DNA of 64,000 nt from Chitinophagaceae bacterium (GTDB taxonomy: Bacteria; Bacteroidota; Bacteroidia; Chitinophagales; Chitinophagaceae), in assembly GCA_947447465.1 (NCBI GenBank), contig CANFKE010000003.1:1-64000 (forward strand). The letters are read 5' to 3'. The notes under the pieces were generated by a model. The model saw only the letters and a list, made by a program, of their open reading frames with translations, had not been told where the DNA came from and searched no databases. Position numbers and translations under genes: made by a program. This document shows positions 12,001 to 18,043 of this stretch, in pieces; the stretch's first letter is position 1, and each line of letters opens with the position of its first letter.

Positions 12001-14780
12001 ACGGTTGCCGATAAAGTAGATGACAATATAGAACTTCCCGGCAAAGTAACATTACCAAATGCTAATGATGGTGACGAACTAAGTACTGAAGGCAATTGCG
12101 TAACAGAAATATTATCCAGTCCGATATCAGTAGAGCCGAAATCTCCTGTCACTGTCCAACGAAGTATTGCAGTAGTACCACTTGTCGGCACTGCGCTGGT
12201 AGTAATTATTTTCGTAGTCCAGGATGTTGCTGTTGCCGCAGGAATATCAAGATCTGTAAATGTAGCTCCGTTGTCTAATGATAGCTGCAACTTCAGCTGG
12301 TCTGTACCATCTACATTGATATAGTCATATTTTATCTGCTTCGATCCCGCAGGGAAAGTAATATACAGGTCCATAGTTCCTGTAGATGAACTTCCATAGC
12401 TATGGAAACGAGCGGAATGCGAACCGGAAGACCCGGCAGGTGTATATGCGCCGCTAAGACTTCCCCAGCCCGCACCGGCAACCCCGTCATCTTCTCTGCG
12501 CCATGAATTTGAACCCGAAAGTGGCGTATTTGACCAATATCCATTGGGTTTTTCGCGTGTAGAAGAACAACTTACCCAGGTATTCTCAAAACTCTCAGTG
12601 AATGGCATTGATGCCGGATTGACACCATTATACGTAAGAAGTGATGATGCAGAAGAACCCGACAGACCTGAGCTGGTACAAGTAAGGGTACACCTGTAAT
12701 AGGCCGATGCTGTTACTGATGCAATATAAGCTGACGAAGTGCTGCTTCCGCTTGCATTGCTCCATGTCGAATTGTCTGTAGAGACCTCCCACTGATAGGT
12801 AATTCCTGCGCTCGTAGAAACGCCTCCACCTAAAGTAAGAGTGGAATTATACGGAGAACATCCTGTGGAAACGGTAGAACTTACTGTACCGCCGCTGGGA
12901 GTACCCGAACATCCGGCAGCTCCATTACCGGTCAGGACAATGTTATAGGCCGATGAAAGTCCCCCCCCTGTTACAGTAAGGTTACCATTATAGGTAGCTA
13001 CCGCACTAGGTGCGAACTGAACAATAATTGTAGGACTTGTAATCGTACTTCCGCTACCGGAATATGCTACTGTTGCAGAACTGGCAAATGCCGATCCATT
13101 CCACACATAATATCCTGTTGGCGCTGTCACTGTTAAATTACCGGATGTAGGAGACAAATAGTTTGCCGATAATGTAGTGGTCATCGTGGTGGTCGTTCCG
13201 TTCAGAACACCACCGAAAGCTAATGTGGATGGCAATGCAGATACGACAGGCGGGGCCTGAACAATGCTGAAATCATCCATGTATAAATTATACTGATTAA
13301 GGTTACTGAAGGCATGGAAACCAAAATAATACTGCCCTGTGGATGCTGGCGTAATGGTTATCGTACCTGATGAATTGAGCACACTATTAGTAGTAATGGC
13401 TGCGTTGCTGAAGAGTGCTGATGACGTCATTCCCGCTACCGATGCAGTAGTACCATACTTCAACTCCAGCTTTTCTATATATGTACTCGAATTATTGCCA
13501 TACTTAAAAGATAAATTGTAGGTAGTACCTCCGTTTAGTTTTATACCTTTTGAAAATAACCAGTCATCACCTGGAAGTGTACTGCTATAGGAATATTGTG
13601 CTACATTGGGTGTCGATGCGTTTGTGGGTGACGTTGCTGAGATACTCCAGGTAGTTCCTCCGTTAACATCCACCGCGGTCCAACCGCATGGCAAAGAAGT
13701 ACTTGCATCAAAATTCTCTGTATATGGCGGTGAGGTAATATTATTGGCATTACAGGTTACTGATCCCGATGTGCCCGTTGATCCGCTGCAGGTTACATTC
13801 GCGCGATAATATGTTGGTGTCAGGCTGGTAGTAACTGAGGCAGTATATATGGCATTGGTTGCTCCGCTGATGGTTGTACCAAATGTTATTCCGTCAGTAC
13901 CCGAGTACCATTGATAGGTAAGACCGGAAGCAGGTACCAGAGATGGTAGGTATAACACGGTCGAATAGGATGCGCAACCGGAAGTGACCGTTGCAGACGC
14001 AGTACCTGCTGCCGGAGTACCCGAACATGCTGCCGCTTTCGTGATCGTAAAATTATCAAAATTCCCCACCTTGCCGGCCGATGCCTTGTAATTATAAAAA
14101 TACCCGAATGAGGTCATTGAAGCTGATGTATAGGTCGAATTGGTGGCCGAACCCACTAAGGTATATACCCCTCCTCCTGAGATCGGATCTGAAAATGCAG
14201 AAGAACCATCGTCCCTTACATACAATTGCCAGGTATTATCCGCAGGATTGTAAGTGATCTTCACACTTAAATAATCAAGAGCCGGAATGCTTGTACTCGC
14301 AGTAATGATCGAAGTTGGGGTGCCACTCAGACCTCCGGTGTAACTGATCAGATTTACATTTCCGTTGGTGTTCATGGTTACAGCATAACCCGAACCCAGA
14401 CTATAGAACGTGGCCGATGTTCCTGCTAGAATTACTGCCTGTCCATATTGAGTGCCGGTAACACCGGTTATCGCAATATTTGTTTGCATATTGAACGTCC
14501 AGGTTATTGGCGCTGTGTTGCTCGATAAGGTTGCCGTGTATGACGCAGAAACCGGCAATGGAGCAGACAACCAGGTACTACCTGCTGTAGCAACACTGGT
14601 CAGGGCTAACACATTACTGTTTACAGGTGCAGAGCCTACTCCACCCCTTGTTGAAAGGGTATAAGTTGCAGTACCTCCGCTATAGGCAGATCTGTTAAAA
14701 TTGTCATTGAAAATTGTGGTCTGTCCGAAAGAACTGAAACCTGAACAAACCAAAAGCACTAGGAGGCACACGTTTTTCAT
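1..14780 (-). CDS. Giant modular secreted surface protein (partial, C-terminus outside window)
   Basis: One frame runs without a stop from the ATG at 14778-14780 to the window edge, at least 4,926 codons. The N-terminus MKNVCLLVLLVCSGFSSFGQ is a clear signal peptide. Modules in order, with approximate residues: LamG/concanavalin-like domain 21-247; Ig-like domain 248-348; six tandem units of about 385 residues from 349 (jelly-roll with SFEN, WRRDDDG, SARFHSY and LDLYVTFPAGTKQI words, then a beta-sandwich and an Ig-like YQW...YYRC domain); two Fn3-like domains 2434-2644; a further jelly-roll to 2837; two parallel beta-helix modules (about 3011-3527 and 3654-4184) rich in NN and GI; four or more PKD/Ig-like repeats to about 4570; and a DWNTVTNWSCGFVP segment near 4760 of the kind that precedes type IX secretion sorting domains. 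It is poor in Lys and Cys and rich in Ser/Thr/Gly. Likely an exported adhesin or matrix protein; type IX secretion is inferred because the C-terminal signal is not visible. Confidence 0.9.
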   Translation of the reverse strand, partial: MKNVCLLVLLVCSGFSSFGQTTIFNDNFNRSAYSGGTATYTLSTRGGVGSAPVNSNVLALTSVATAGSTWLSAPLPVSASYTATLSSNTAPITWTFNMQTNIAITGVTGTQYGQAVILAGTSATFYSLGSGYAVTMNTNGNVNLISYTGGLSGTPTSIITASTSIPALDYLSVKITYNPADNTWQLYVRDDGSSAFSDPISGGGVYTLVGSATNSTYTSASMTSFGYFYNYKASAGKVGNFDNFTITKAAACSGTPAAGTASATVTSGCASYSTVLYLPSLVPASGLTYQWYSGTDGITFGTTISGATNAIYTASVTTSLTPTYYRANVTCSGSTGTSGSVTCNANNITSPPYTENFDASTSLPCGWTAVDVNGGTTWSISATSPTNASTPNVAQYSYSSTLPGDDWLFSKGIKLNGGTTYNLSFKYGNNSSTYIEKLELKYGTTASVAGMTSSALFSNAAITTNSVLNSSGTITITPASTGQYYFGFHAFSNLNQYNLYMDDFSIVQAPPVVSALPSTLAFGGVLNGTTTTMTTTLSANYLSPTSGNLTVTAPTGYYVWNGSAFASSATVAYSGSGSTITSPTIIVQFAPSAVATYNGNLTVTGGGLSSAYNIVLTGNGAAGCSGTPSGGTVSSTVSTGCSPYNSTLTLGGGVSTSAGITYQWEVSTDNSTWSNASGSSTSSAYIASVTASAYYRCTLTCTSSGLSGSSASSLLTYNGVNPASMPFTESFENTWVSCSSTREKPNGYWSNTPLSGSNSWRREDDGVAGAGWGSLSGAYTPAGSSGSHSARFHSYGSSSTGTMDLYITFPAGSKQIKYDYINVDGTDQLKLQLSLDNGATFTDLDIPAATATSWTTKIITTSAVPTSGTTAILRWTVTGDFGSTDIGLDNISVTQLPSVLSSSPSLAFGNVTLPGSSILSSTLSATVLTPATGTLTINAPSGFTVLDPATSTYVSSYTMAYSGSGTTISTPTLSVKFTPVSAIAYSGTITITGGGISTYSIPVTGVGANPCTGSPSSGTPVATASAGCSSYSSTLSLPYLVGVTGLSYLWQSSPDNSTWSTASGTNTAATYTATVTGAIYYRCNVTCTATSSTTSSGGILLNYGAGASAATMPFTEDFETAWVSCTSTREKPNYFWINTPVTGANSWRRDDDGVAGGGWGSLSGAYSPLGSAGTFHSARFHSYGSSSVGTLDLYVTFPAGTKQIKYDYINTSGTDRLKLQISLDNGTTYNDLDVPAGTVSVWTTQTVTTTAVPSSGTTAILRWTVTGDGGSTDIGLDNISVIQMPIIVAVPTSLAFGSVNTGTTTTLTTTLTASGLTPASGTLTVTAPSGYYIWTGSSAVTSTTISYTGGGATLSPSALSIQFAPVTSGIYNANVTITGGGLATTYNIPVTGTGANACSGVPTAGAANATVISGCSPNYSTSLSLSGVTLATGLTYQWYSGTDGVTYGTTIAGATDANYTPTVSSAIYYRSTVTCPTFGSSSSAGVFCNAPGATIVASLPFTESFENNWVCGTTRNLPGFYWVSSPTSGDASWRRQDDGTSGAWTSTSGIYSPASIDGSKSARFHTYDATSGTIGNLDLYVNWPAGSKSIRYSYINTSGTDALSLKISLDNGATFTTIDGPLGTAASWTGRTVINTSVPTSGTTAILRFTATSDYGTTDIGLDSLYINQMPSVTAAPASLSFPITATGSTTTLSTSLSGIILTPATGTLTVTAPTGYYIWTGSSAVTTTTISYTGSGASFTPSSLTVQFAPTTAITYSGNVVISGGGLASSYSIAVTGVGSTPCSGAPTAGSAVASAVAGCSSSYPTILSLSGATVAAGLAYQWYSGTDGITYGTTIAGATNATYNATVSSGIYYRATVTCPSYGTATSSGVNCNTPGRIIANMPFTEGFENNWASCGATNDIPNFSWANTPASGAASWRRDDDGASAGWTGLPSTYTPTSSVGSHSARYHTAGGPTTPGNMDLYINFPAGTKQISYDYMNTGTLTTPGDIIKLQISIDNGATFTDLDVSATVTPWTNRSVTTTFTPPSGTPAILRWTSTGDGGSSDPGIDNISVTQLPSVLTAPSSLAFGLVNTGTSVTLSSAITGVALSGSTGTLSVNAPAGYTLSSGGAFSNPLTLNYTGGALSTTLTVKFSPSALIAYNGTITISGGGLSAPASITLTGTGSLPCSGTPSPGNVVATTSSSCVSFPTTLSLDATATSGYSGMSYQWKSSSDNITYSNVIGATSSTYSLNYSTQGTTYYKCEITCASSPAIQATGQPLTFTPITTFPYTENFDALTAPALPCGWTIADVNNDGAPSQWANYAATTTGSSSPNMLSYRYNSSLPADDWIFTPAIYCTAGNTYKLTFNYGNNGGTTYPESFEVKYGASNTVSGMTTSLYSNTSVTNTTLNTQSVSFLATTSGYIYYGFHCNSLVNENRLYLDDIKVEQYLPCSVPLGSPTALSCGAVTGTTTTISFTPPSPAVDSYLVVASSAATLSSAPVSGTNYPIGASVGGGIVIAKVAAGSSVSLTTSASAGLAFATTYNVFMYSYNGVYCIGTQPNYKTTSPGVTSFTTCVNPPSAPTVSGILPGQAQVNWSGGVSGTANYTVNLYTNSAGTGSPAVTWTSADATPVSYLFTGLIPGTQYYANVVANTATCGASSTLTAFYVPFGEPYFESFETISSQNNVPSGWSATANSGTYTPKYGNATSPSGPVAAYTMSPSHGLWDFVFVGKNTTYTNNTNANNWLVSPGVYLTPGTYTLGFEHRQDWASSGGAYRWNLNAYVTDANTLPATSSATPTGTTYGTYTASSLATSAASWTRVAQSFTITTSGVYYIQMDAVSNANSSLIFVDNIAICKTPSAGIASASSTAICQGTTLTLSSSPATAGYNYYSWAGPGGYVNTGVNATAAAYTANATYVNIPTAGAGIYTVTVAGDPLASPFCAATATTPSVAVYPSIASPITPSDTTICASATYTLGGGNPASATAWSVSPSGYVTVSSAGVVTSVAATGLSMPITITYNTGCSSPVSATVKTVNSLGGTYTVGVGQQFTTLSQAVALYNCATSFSGPVVFQLTDASYPNEVFPITISSNAAASAVNTLIIRPASGVSPTISGSTSFALLGINGKYVTIEGSNNPVVNSVCPVSVSTRNLSIVNTNTSTSSAVIWMSSGANNNSVRNCNISGSGAGQTLVGIGSGGATIALNSTGSSNNNISIVNNAISGVQNGIYSMGASAGTKNTGTVINQNMITSVGNNGILVGFESGINIRGNVVTGVASSTSGRDVVGINVGFANNSIAATTTSVTGNEVSDAMIENNIVGTITSSASVGAQSAVGIAVAGSAAGTANIVVGNSVYKPLSVSNGSDITAGIFLSGITSGVADNIWYNTVALTGTPGSGTNPSFALAVSGVASPIDIKNNILVNAMTNSTANSSRALGFAYSSYTSLTSNYNVLRDSSASPVFVVVGSLTAPTSSYSSIATWQSGSGSTQDMNSILAVPVFNNPTTSVPDLGLSYATANIPINNAGTVLSYTTDARCAVRDASTPDIGINEFNGSAPPPTIAYTPITATGNCPTDKTFTATITIGGAAPSALDVTNAPRVYFSKDNISWYSNAGTYVSGSTSVGGTSTWSFTITAATLGLVGNETIYYYVVAQDQSSPASVGSLPSGVSAPSVSSIVAAPVPYSFNTSISTGIYLVGSGQTFTSLQSAVTAFANTTCLSGPVVLKLTDALYNLSSTPLTISANAGSSASKTLTIMPNTGVSPTITCNTSGATISLTANAKYIIIDGANVPVANSLCPSVVATRNMTITNTNTGTSSAVIWMGAGSNNNIIRNCVVTGNAITTTLVGIGSAGATISITGTGNSNNNNRIENNYISLVQHGIYSMGASSSVKNTGTVINQNVMTVTSGIGKNGILVGNDNGVTISGNTINNMVSTASTDIVAINVGFGDNNILYSATGTYEVTNATITNNKVDNISTTASWSAVGIAVGGATTGTSTIANNMVSGVWSKATPDDIWAGIFIGGVAGSTTNIYHNSIYLANTTTGGTVPGFGLALSGASSIINIKNNVIVNNNASGSARSAVGFAYSTYSSLTSASNDLYAASGNLVGYGNLQTPAGYYTSIAAWNTASGKDAPLGYPAVTLPISTPRGSISVMPVFTSISSPVDLSLTTSNSNYLLNNTGVSVAPTVTTDISCNTRDANYPDMGVNEITVNPSGCTSTDPGTLSASTAAYCVSGSPTITLNTATTGAGAYYQWQSSATGTGSWSSINGATNITYSPTITTTTYYRALVACLNISPVEQTQATPATITIAPQPSVTGLSVTPGNTSICSGGVITLTGVTTGGAGTPTYTWSGPGIVATTGSTLISPFLTPTVTSSVSGAYSMTVSYDGVNCMTSAPFATASVFTVSPQPLVTALSLLPANLILCSGAAISLTANATGGAGTPVYTWSGPGIIATTGTGATSAVLNPTVSSLSSGAFSVTLAYSGNGCVVTTPVQTAAIYTVSTQPSILSVVPSVTSLCAGQSLTITATTVGGYGTGTYTWSGAAIATTTGTSAISPVFTPTLASANVYSVSVGYNGTGCVAAVATTTVTTNANPSASISAAMPNICQPTTSASIWLSSIVGAPSSYSVVWNAIAHSDGLFSDITGAALSGSSVTLNFNPAGGAGSFDGVLTLANGACAGPSYPIHVIVHANPAVAVSAINIPCVGYAGSIDFTGTDSATVAYSVNGGSATSFTFSGTTHNLSTGVLNTARNYLIIDAHNAVCTSAVGTTITIDPTPMAWVGGTIGHETDWNTVTNWSCGFVPTIVDDVMISAAASGFDPLIPSTFSATTKNLTLSNTGVLVIDGSGKVDVKGTFTNNNQIHGNGKVVLSGTTLQHISGIGTTNNLELNNSNGASIDTGSRLIIGNTITITSGTLTTNDSLELASTDTFSTARIAALTSSGADISGKVKVDQYVMG
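1060..1960 (-). repeat. Array of ~285-bp Ig/PKD-like coding repeats
   Basis: The phrase encoding YTWSGPGI (or YTWSGAAI) recurs near 1817, 1528 and 1247, with flanking SLTP and LCSGQ/ICSGG words, giving a period of about 285 bp (95 residues). These are compact beta-sandwich repeats in the C-terminal part of the giant protein. Confidence 0.75.
2230..5750 (-). repeat. Two tandem ~1.94-kb parallel beta-helix modules
   Basis: The encoded phrases VGVGQQFTTLSQAV (near 5700) and VGSGQTFTSLQSAV (near 3760) begin two long homologous modules. Both continue with GPVVFQLTDA-like and NNSVRNC/NGIYSMGAS-like turns and end with a PDLGLSYA/DIGINE-type segment. The layout is an internal duplication of an entire right-handed beta-helix with its cap. 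Confidence 0.75.
7950..13760 (-). repeat. Six tandem ~1.15-kb coding repeats within the giant gene
   Basis: The phrase encoding FTESFEN or ENFDA recurs near 13735, 12600, 11447, 10287, 9131 and 7980, a spacing of about 1135-1160 bp. Units two to five are close at both DNA and protein level. Each encodes a jelly-roll, a beta-sandwich beginning SLAFG and an Ig-like domain. The first and last units have a diverged jelly-roll (ENFDA...CGWT). Confidence 0.85.
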
Positions 14781-15421
14781 AATATATTTTTTTAACTTAA
14801 AAAAAATAAATTATAAACCCTCGACACAAATTACAAAAAATCAAAAAACGCTTCCAGCGCACTAACCAACAGTTAAAAACGGAAGAAATTCTTATTTTTA
14901 ATAAACTATTTATCGTAGAGTTTATTCTATTACAAATTTATGCGCTGAAAATATCGTTAAATCAAAACGATGAACAATACATGTAATATTATACACATTG
15001 TATTATATTTTACTACTTTAATAATTTCTAGTGGATTTTCCGAAAATATCTAACGGTCTATTCTTCAATTGCTTAAAATAGATACAAAAATTGTTTCCAT
15101 TTTTTGTTTTAACTCTCAATTAAACAAATACATATTGTATAATTTTTCATTAACTATAAGATAACAATAAAATGACGATAAAATTGGTCCGTATTAATGA
15201 AAAAGTAACAAATTGATCAATTGTAAATGATTAAAAAGTGATATGATAACGATACGCTCTGTCTTATTGACAATGAAAAAAGTAAAAAACAATGCTGAGT
15301 ACAGATCATTCCCTATAATCGAAAGTTAAAAATGAGATATTGCGTCTGAATTGGAGAAGTGTGGATTAAAGAATATCAGACTATCGTTTCGGCACGCTGA
15401 CCTCCTCCACACAAACTTCAG
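14781..15421. other. AT-rich intergenic region between divergent genes
   Basis: About 640 bp of AT-rich DNA between the giant surface-protein gene (minus) and the helicase gene (plus). Apart from a promoter candidate for each gene I see no open frame with coding character and no strong hairpin. Its length suggests a long regulated leader for the surface protein. Confidence 0.6.
14933..14966 (-). promoter_or_regulatory. Candidate promoter of the giant surface-protein gene
   Basis: On the minus strand TAAATTTG (14940-14933) matches the Bacteroidota -7 element TAnnTTTG, and TTTG (14966-14963) lies 22 bp upstream; 19-21 bp is usual. It would leave a leader of about 145 nt. The spacer is slightly long, so this is tentative. 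Confidence 0.35.
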
Positions 15422-15429
15422 TACCTTTG
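15422..15429 (+). promoter_or_regulatory. -7 element TACCTTTG before the helicase gene
   Basis: A perfect TAnnTTTG lies only 5 nt before the chosen ATG, so the transcript would start at or next to the start codon (leaderless). No clear -33 TTTG is seen at the normal spacing. It decides the start at 15435 over an upstream in-frame ATG at 15351. Confidence 0.6.
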
Positions 15430-15434
15430 CGGTA

Positions 15435-16763
15435 ATGCAAAACAATAAATATGATATTGGCGAAATTCTGTCTAACTTAAAGATAGATGCGCTCAATGAG
15501 ATGCAACTGGCTTCAATTGAAGCAAACAAGTCACATAATGATGTAATACTGCTTTCTGCTACAGGGTCGGGAAAAACTCTGGGCTTTTTAATGCCGATCC
15601 TCAATAATATTGAAGAGAATAACAAGCTCACTCAGGCATTGATCATTGTTCCGTCTCGCGAACTGGCTATTCAGATAGAACATGTATTTAAATCTATGGG
15701 CACAGGCTTAAAAATAACCTGCTGCTATGGAGGGCATCTGAGAGAAACGGAAGAAAATAACCTCATCCAACCACCGGCTGTAATTGTTGGCACACCCGGA
15801 CGACTTGCCGACCATATCCGTAGAGGCAACATTACAGTAGAGGCAATTAAAATGCTGGTTCTGGATGAATTTGATAAATCACTGGAACTTGGCTTTCAGG
15901 AAGAAATGTCTTTCATAGTTGATTCCTTGAAAAATCTTGAAAAACACATGCTTACCTCTGCTACTGAAGCAGTAGAAGTACCTGATTTCGTAAGAATGAA
16001 GGGAGAGGTCAAGCTTAATTTTCTTACAGGTGAGGAAGAAACTAACGAAAAACTGACGACAAAGACCGCATTGTCTGATGGCAGAGATAAACTGGAAACA
16101 CTTTTCAGACTCATTTGCATGATCGGCAACAGATCCACAATTGTGTTCTGCAACCATAGAGAATCTGTTGAACGAACCAGCGAATTTCTTGCCGGCAAAG
16201 GAATAGTCAATGAGTTTTATCATGGCGCAATGGAGCAACAGGAACGTGACAGCGCATTATGTAAATTCAGAAACGGCACCTGTAATGTATTGGTCACTAC
16301 CGATCTGGCTTCACGGGGACTGGATATTCCTAATATCCGCAATATCATCCATTACCACCTGCCGCATACCGAAGATATCTATACGCACAGAAATGGTCGT
16401 ACGGCAAGAATGGATGCTACAGGCACTACAATAATTATATTATCGCCCGATGAAACACTACCTGATTATGTAAGTGGTGAAGTAGAACAAATAACCTTGC
16501 CTGAAACTGCTGAGATACCCGAAAAACCAAAGTGGACTACCCTGTTTTTAGCTGCGGGTAAAAAAGATAAAGTAAATAAGGTGGACATAGTAGGATTTCT
16601 GGGACAAAAAGGACAACTCAAAAAAGAGGACATCGGTCTGATAGAAGTAAAAGATTTCTTCTCTTTTGTAGCGGTAAGAAAAACAAAAGCATCAGAAGCG
16701 CTCAATCTGGTAAAATACGAGAAAATAAAAGGGAAAAAAGTCCGTATAGATATAGCGAAATAA
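15435..16763 (+). CDS. DEAD-box-type RNA helicase with DbpA-like RNA-binding domain
   Basis: A 442-residue ATP-dependent RNA helicase, likely acting in ribosome assembly or RNA remodelling in the cytoplasm. Visible motifs: Q motif NEMQLASIE, motif I ATGSGKT, Ia PSRELA, Ib TPGR, motif II DEFD (instead of DEAD), motif III TSAT (instead of SAT), IVFCNHRES, TTDLASRGLDIP and HRNGRTAR. The last ~70 residues (DIVGFLGQ...DIGLIEVKDFFSFV...KIKGKKVRIDIA) fit the DbpA RNA-binding domain, which in DbpA recognises 23S rRNA helix 92. The start MQNNKYDIG is chosen because the -7 promoter element sits just upstream; an in-frame ATG at 15351 would lie upstream of the promoter. It stands alone and ends at a bidirectional terminator. 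Confidence 0.9.
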   Translation: MQNNKYDIGEILSNLKIDALNEMQLASIEANKSHNDVILLSATGSGKTLGFLMPILNNIEENNKLTQALIIVPSRELAIQIEHVFKSMGTGLKITCCYGGHLRETEENNLIQPPAVIVGTPGRLADHIRRGNITVEAIKMLVLDEFDKSLELGFQEEMSFIVDSLKNLEKHMLTSATEAVEVPDFVRMKGEVKLNFLTGEEETNEKLTTKTALSDGRDKLETLFRLICMIGNRSTIVFCNHRESVERTSEFLAGKGIVNEFYHGAMEQQERDSALCKFRNGTCNVLVTTDLASRGLDIPNIRNIIHYHLPHTEDIYTHRNGRTARMDATGTTIIILSPDETLPDYVSGEVEQITLPETAEIPEKPKWTTLFLAAGKKDKVNKVDIVGFLGQKGQLKKEDIGLIEVKDFFSFVAVRKTKASEALNLVKYEKIKGKKVRIDIAK

Positions 16764-16796
16764 ATGCCTCATCAAAAATTTGCTCAATAAAATCAA

Positions 16797-16834
16797 TACA
16801 GTAAAAGGCTTCCATACGGAAGCCTTTTACTGTA
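16797..16834. terminator. Bidirectional intrinsic terminator
   Basis: A perfect 17-bp inverted repeat (arms 16797-16813 and 16818-16834, loop ATAC) lies between the convergent helicase and CsbD-like genes. The arms end in AAAA and TTTT tracts, so it can work in both directions. Confidence 0.9.
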
Positions 16835-16837
16835 TTA

Positions 16838-17023
16838 TTAAAGCGAGTGAAGCCACTTTACTACTTCATCTCGGGTCTTGCCCAATTTTTTCTGAATACG
16901 TCCCAGCAATTCATCATCCTTGCCATCTTCATACTCCAGTTCATCATCTGTAAATTCAGCATGTGCCTGTTTTACTTTCCCTTTCAACTGATTCCAGTTA
17001 CCTTTTAATTCCAGCTTGTCCAT
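16838..17023 (-). CDS. CsbD-like stress protein
   Basis: A 61-residue, highly charged protein [19 protein letters not shown]..., which is the CsbD family signature ([12 protein letters not shown] followed by a conserved D-rich middle and a helical tail). Family members are small abundant general-stress proteins; the molecular role is not known. Full length for the family. A perfect palindrome lies 13 bp upstream of its start and may be its operator. Confidence 0.88.
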   Translation of the reverse strand: MDKLELKGNWNQLKGKVKQAHAEFTDDELEYEDGKDDELLGRIQKKLGKTRDEVVKWLHSL

Positions 17024-17035
17024 GATCTGCTATTT

Positions 17036-17053
17036 TAGTTACTACAGTAACTA
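17036..17053. promoter_or_regulatory. Perfect 18-bp palindrome upstream of the CsbD-like gene
   Basis: TAGTTACTACAGTAACTA is a perfect palindrome with 8-bp arms and a 2-bp centre, placed 13-30 bp before the start codon. It is a good shape for a dimeric regulator site; the regulator is unknown. Confidence 0.45.
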
Positions 17054-17460
17054 TAAAAGCTATGCCACCCTATTTCATTTATTTTCTCAAATCAGACGCG
17101 TTAATTTATTTCACTTCAAATAACGCTGAATAACTTATTGAATCATTTGTATTTACTTCAGCATGTCCACATTTTTGTGAATATCTTCTTTTGTTCACCT
17201 CAAAAAGTGACATTAATTTACACATGCTAAAGATCCTACCTAAACCTTACAGATTGATTTCATATAAACATTATCACAATACAATAACACCAAGGAAATC
17301 CCGAAAATGCCGTTATACTGAAACACTCAAAGGGCTGCACCTCCCAATCGGGCACGATCGGGCATGACCGAAAACCACAATCAAATGAAAACCAACACAT
17401 TACATCAATTCTATGCCCGATGAAAATTTACATACCCATCGGGCATTGAGTAAAAAACCT

Positions 17461-17498
17461 GTCGCGAGAGTTGTCCCGCTTAGGGACGCTCTCGTGAC
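17461..17498. repeat. Nested hairpin between repeat copies
   Basis: Outer arms GTCGCGAGAG/CTCTCGTGAC (one mismatch) enclose an inner hairpin GTCCC-GCTTA-GGGAC. It lies between repeat copies one and two, with no T-tract after it. A second small hairpin, CGGGTC-TCT-GACCCG, follows at 17511-17525. Confidence 0.6.
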
Positions 17499-17756
17499 GA
17501 TCTAGTTTAACGGGTCTCTGACCCGACAATCGGGCATAATCGGGCATGACCAAAAACCATAATCAAATGAAAACCAAAACATTACACCAAACCCATACCC
17601 GATGAAAATTTACATATCCATCGGGCATTGAGCAAAAAAACAGGCTAAAACCAAACAAAGGAAGAAGCGTTGGCTGAGCTTGCGAGGAGCGGTCAGGCCA
17701 GCCACAAAAACACGCAGCATAGCTCCTTTTTCGCGCGGAGCGATACGAAAAAGTGC

Positions 17757-17839
17757 CCGCTTTCTTTTGTTACTTTTCTTTGCGGGACGGCAGCTGGAAC
17801 ATCCCGATGCATCGGGGACAAAGAAAAGTAAGTAAGCGG
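17757..17839. repeat. Long imperfect inverted repeat with central palindrome
   Basis: Arms 17757-17782 and 17819-17839 share ACTTTTCTTTG/CAAAGAAAAGT and a CCGCTT/AAGCGG end with a small internal bulge. The middle carries the perfect palindrome CCCGATGCATCGGG (17803-17816). Just upstream CTTTTTCG...CGAAAAAG (about 17726-17752) forms another arm pair. It has the look of a REP-like element. Confidence 0.55.
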
Positions 17840-18025
17840 TTGGACAAAGCAACAGAGCAAAACCAAACAATCATCGGGCACGATCGGGCACGATCGGGCA
17901 TGACCAAAAACCACAACCAAATGAAAAACAACACATTACATCAATCCTATGCCCGATTATTTTTGCAGCACCATCGGGCATTCCTCTCCAAAATCCGATT
18001 ATCACCTCTATTGGCTTTAATTTCA

Positions 18026-18033
18026 TAATTTTG
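18026..18033 (+). promoter_or_regulatory. -7 element TAATTTTG before the SRPBCC gene
   Basis: TAnnTTTG match with 10 nt between the element and the ATG at 18044, implying a leader of only a few nucleotides. Confidence 0.55.
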
Positions 18034-18043
18034 CCGCCATTAT

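Larger units (their letters stand above)
17346..17982. repeat. Three copies of a ~105-bp intergenic repeat rich in ATCGGGCA
   Basis: Copies at 17346-17450 and 17528-17632 are both 105 bp and nearly identical; a third, diverging at its end, is at 17872-17982. Each begins with directly repeated ATCGGGCA words followed by TGACC and contains the inverted pair ATGCCCGAT...ATCGGGCAT, so each copy can fold. Between them lie other hairpins. The open frames in this tract have no recognisable protein and cut across the repeats, so I treat it as non-coding. Confidence 0.8.

Noticed and set aside
17346-17982. CRISPR-like array
   Set aside because: Only three ~105-bp copies, unequally spaced by other hairpins, without short regular spacers or cas genes.
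17610-18028. Open frames of 75-91 codons in the repeat tract
   Set aside because: They run across inverted and direct repeats on both strands, are of odd composition and match no family; they look like chance frames in repeat DNA.
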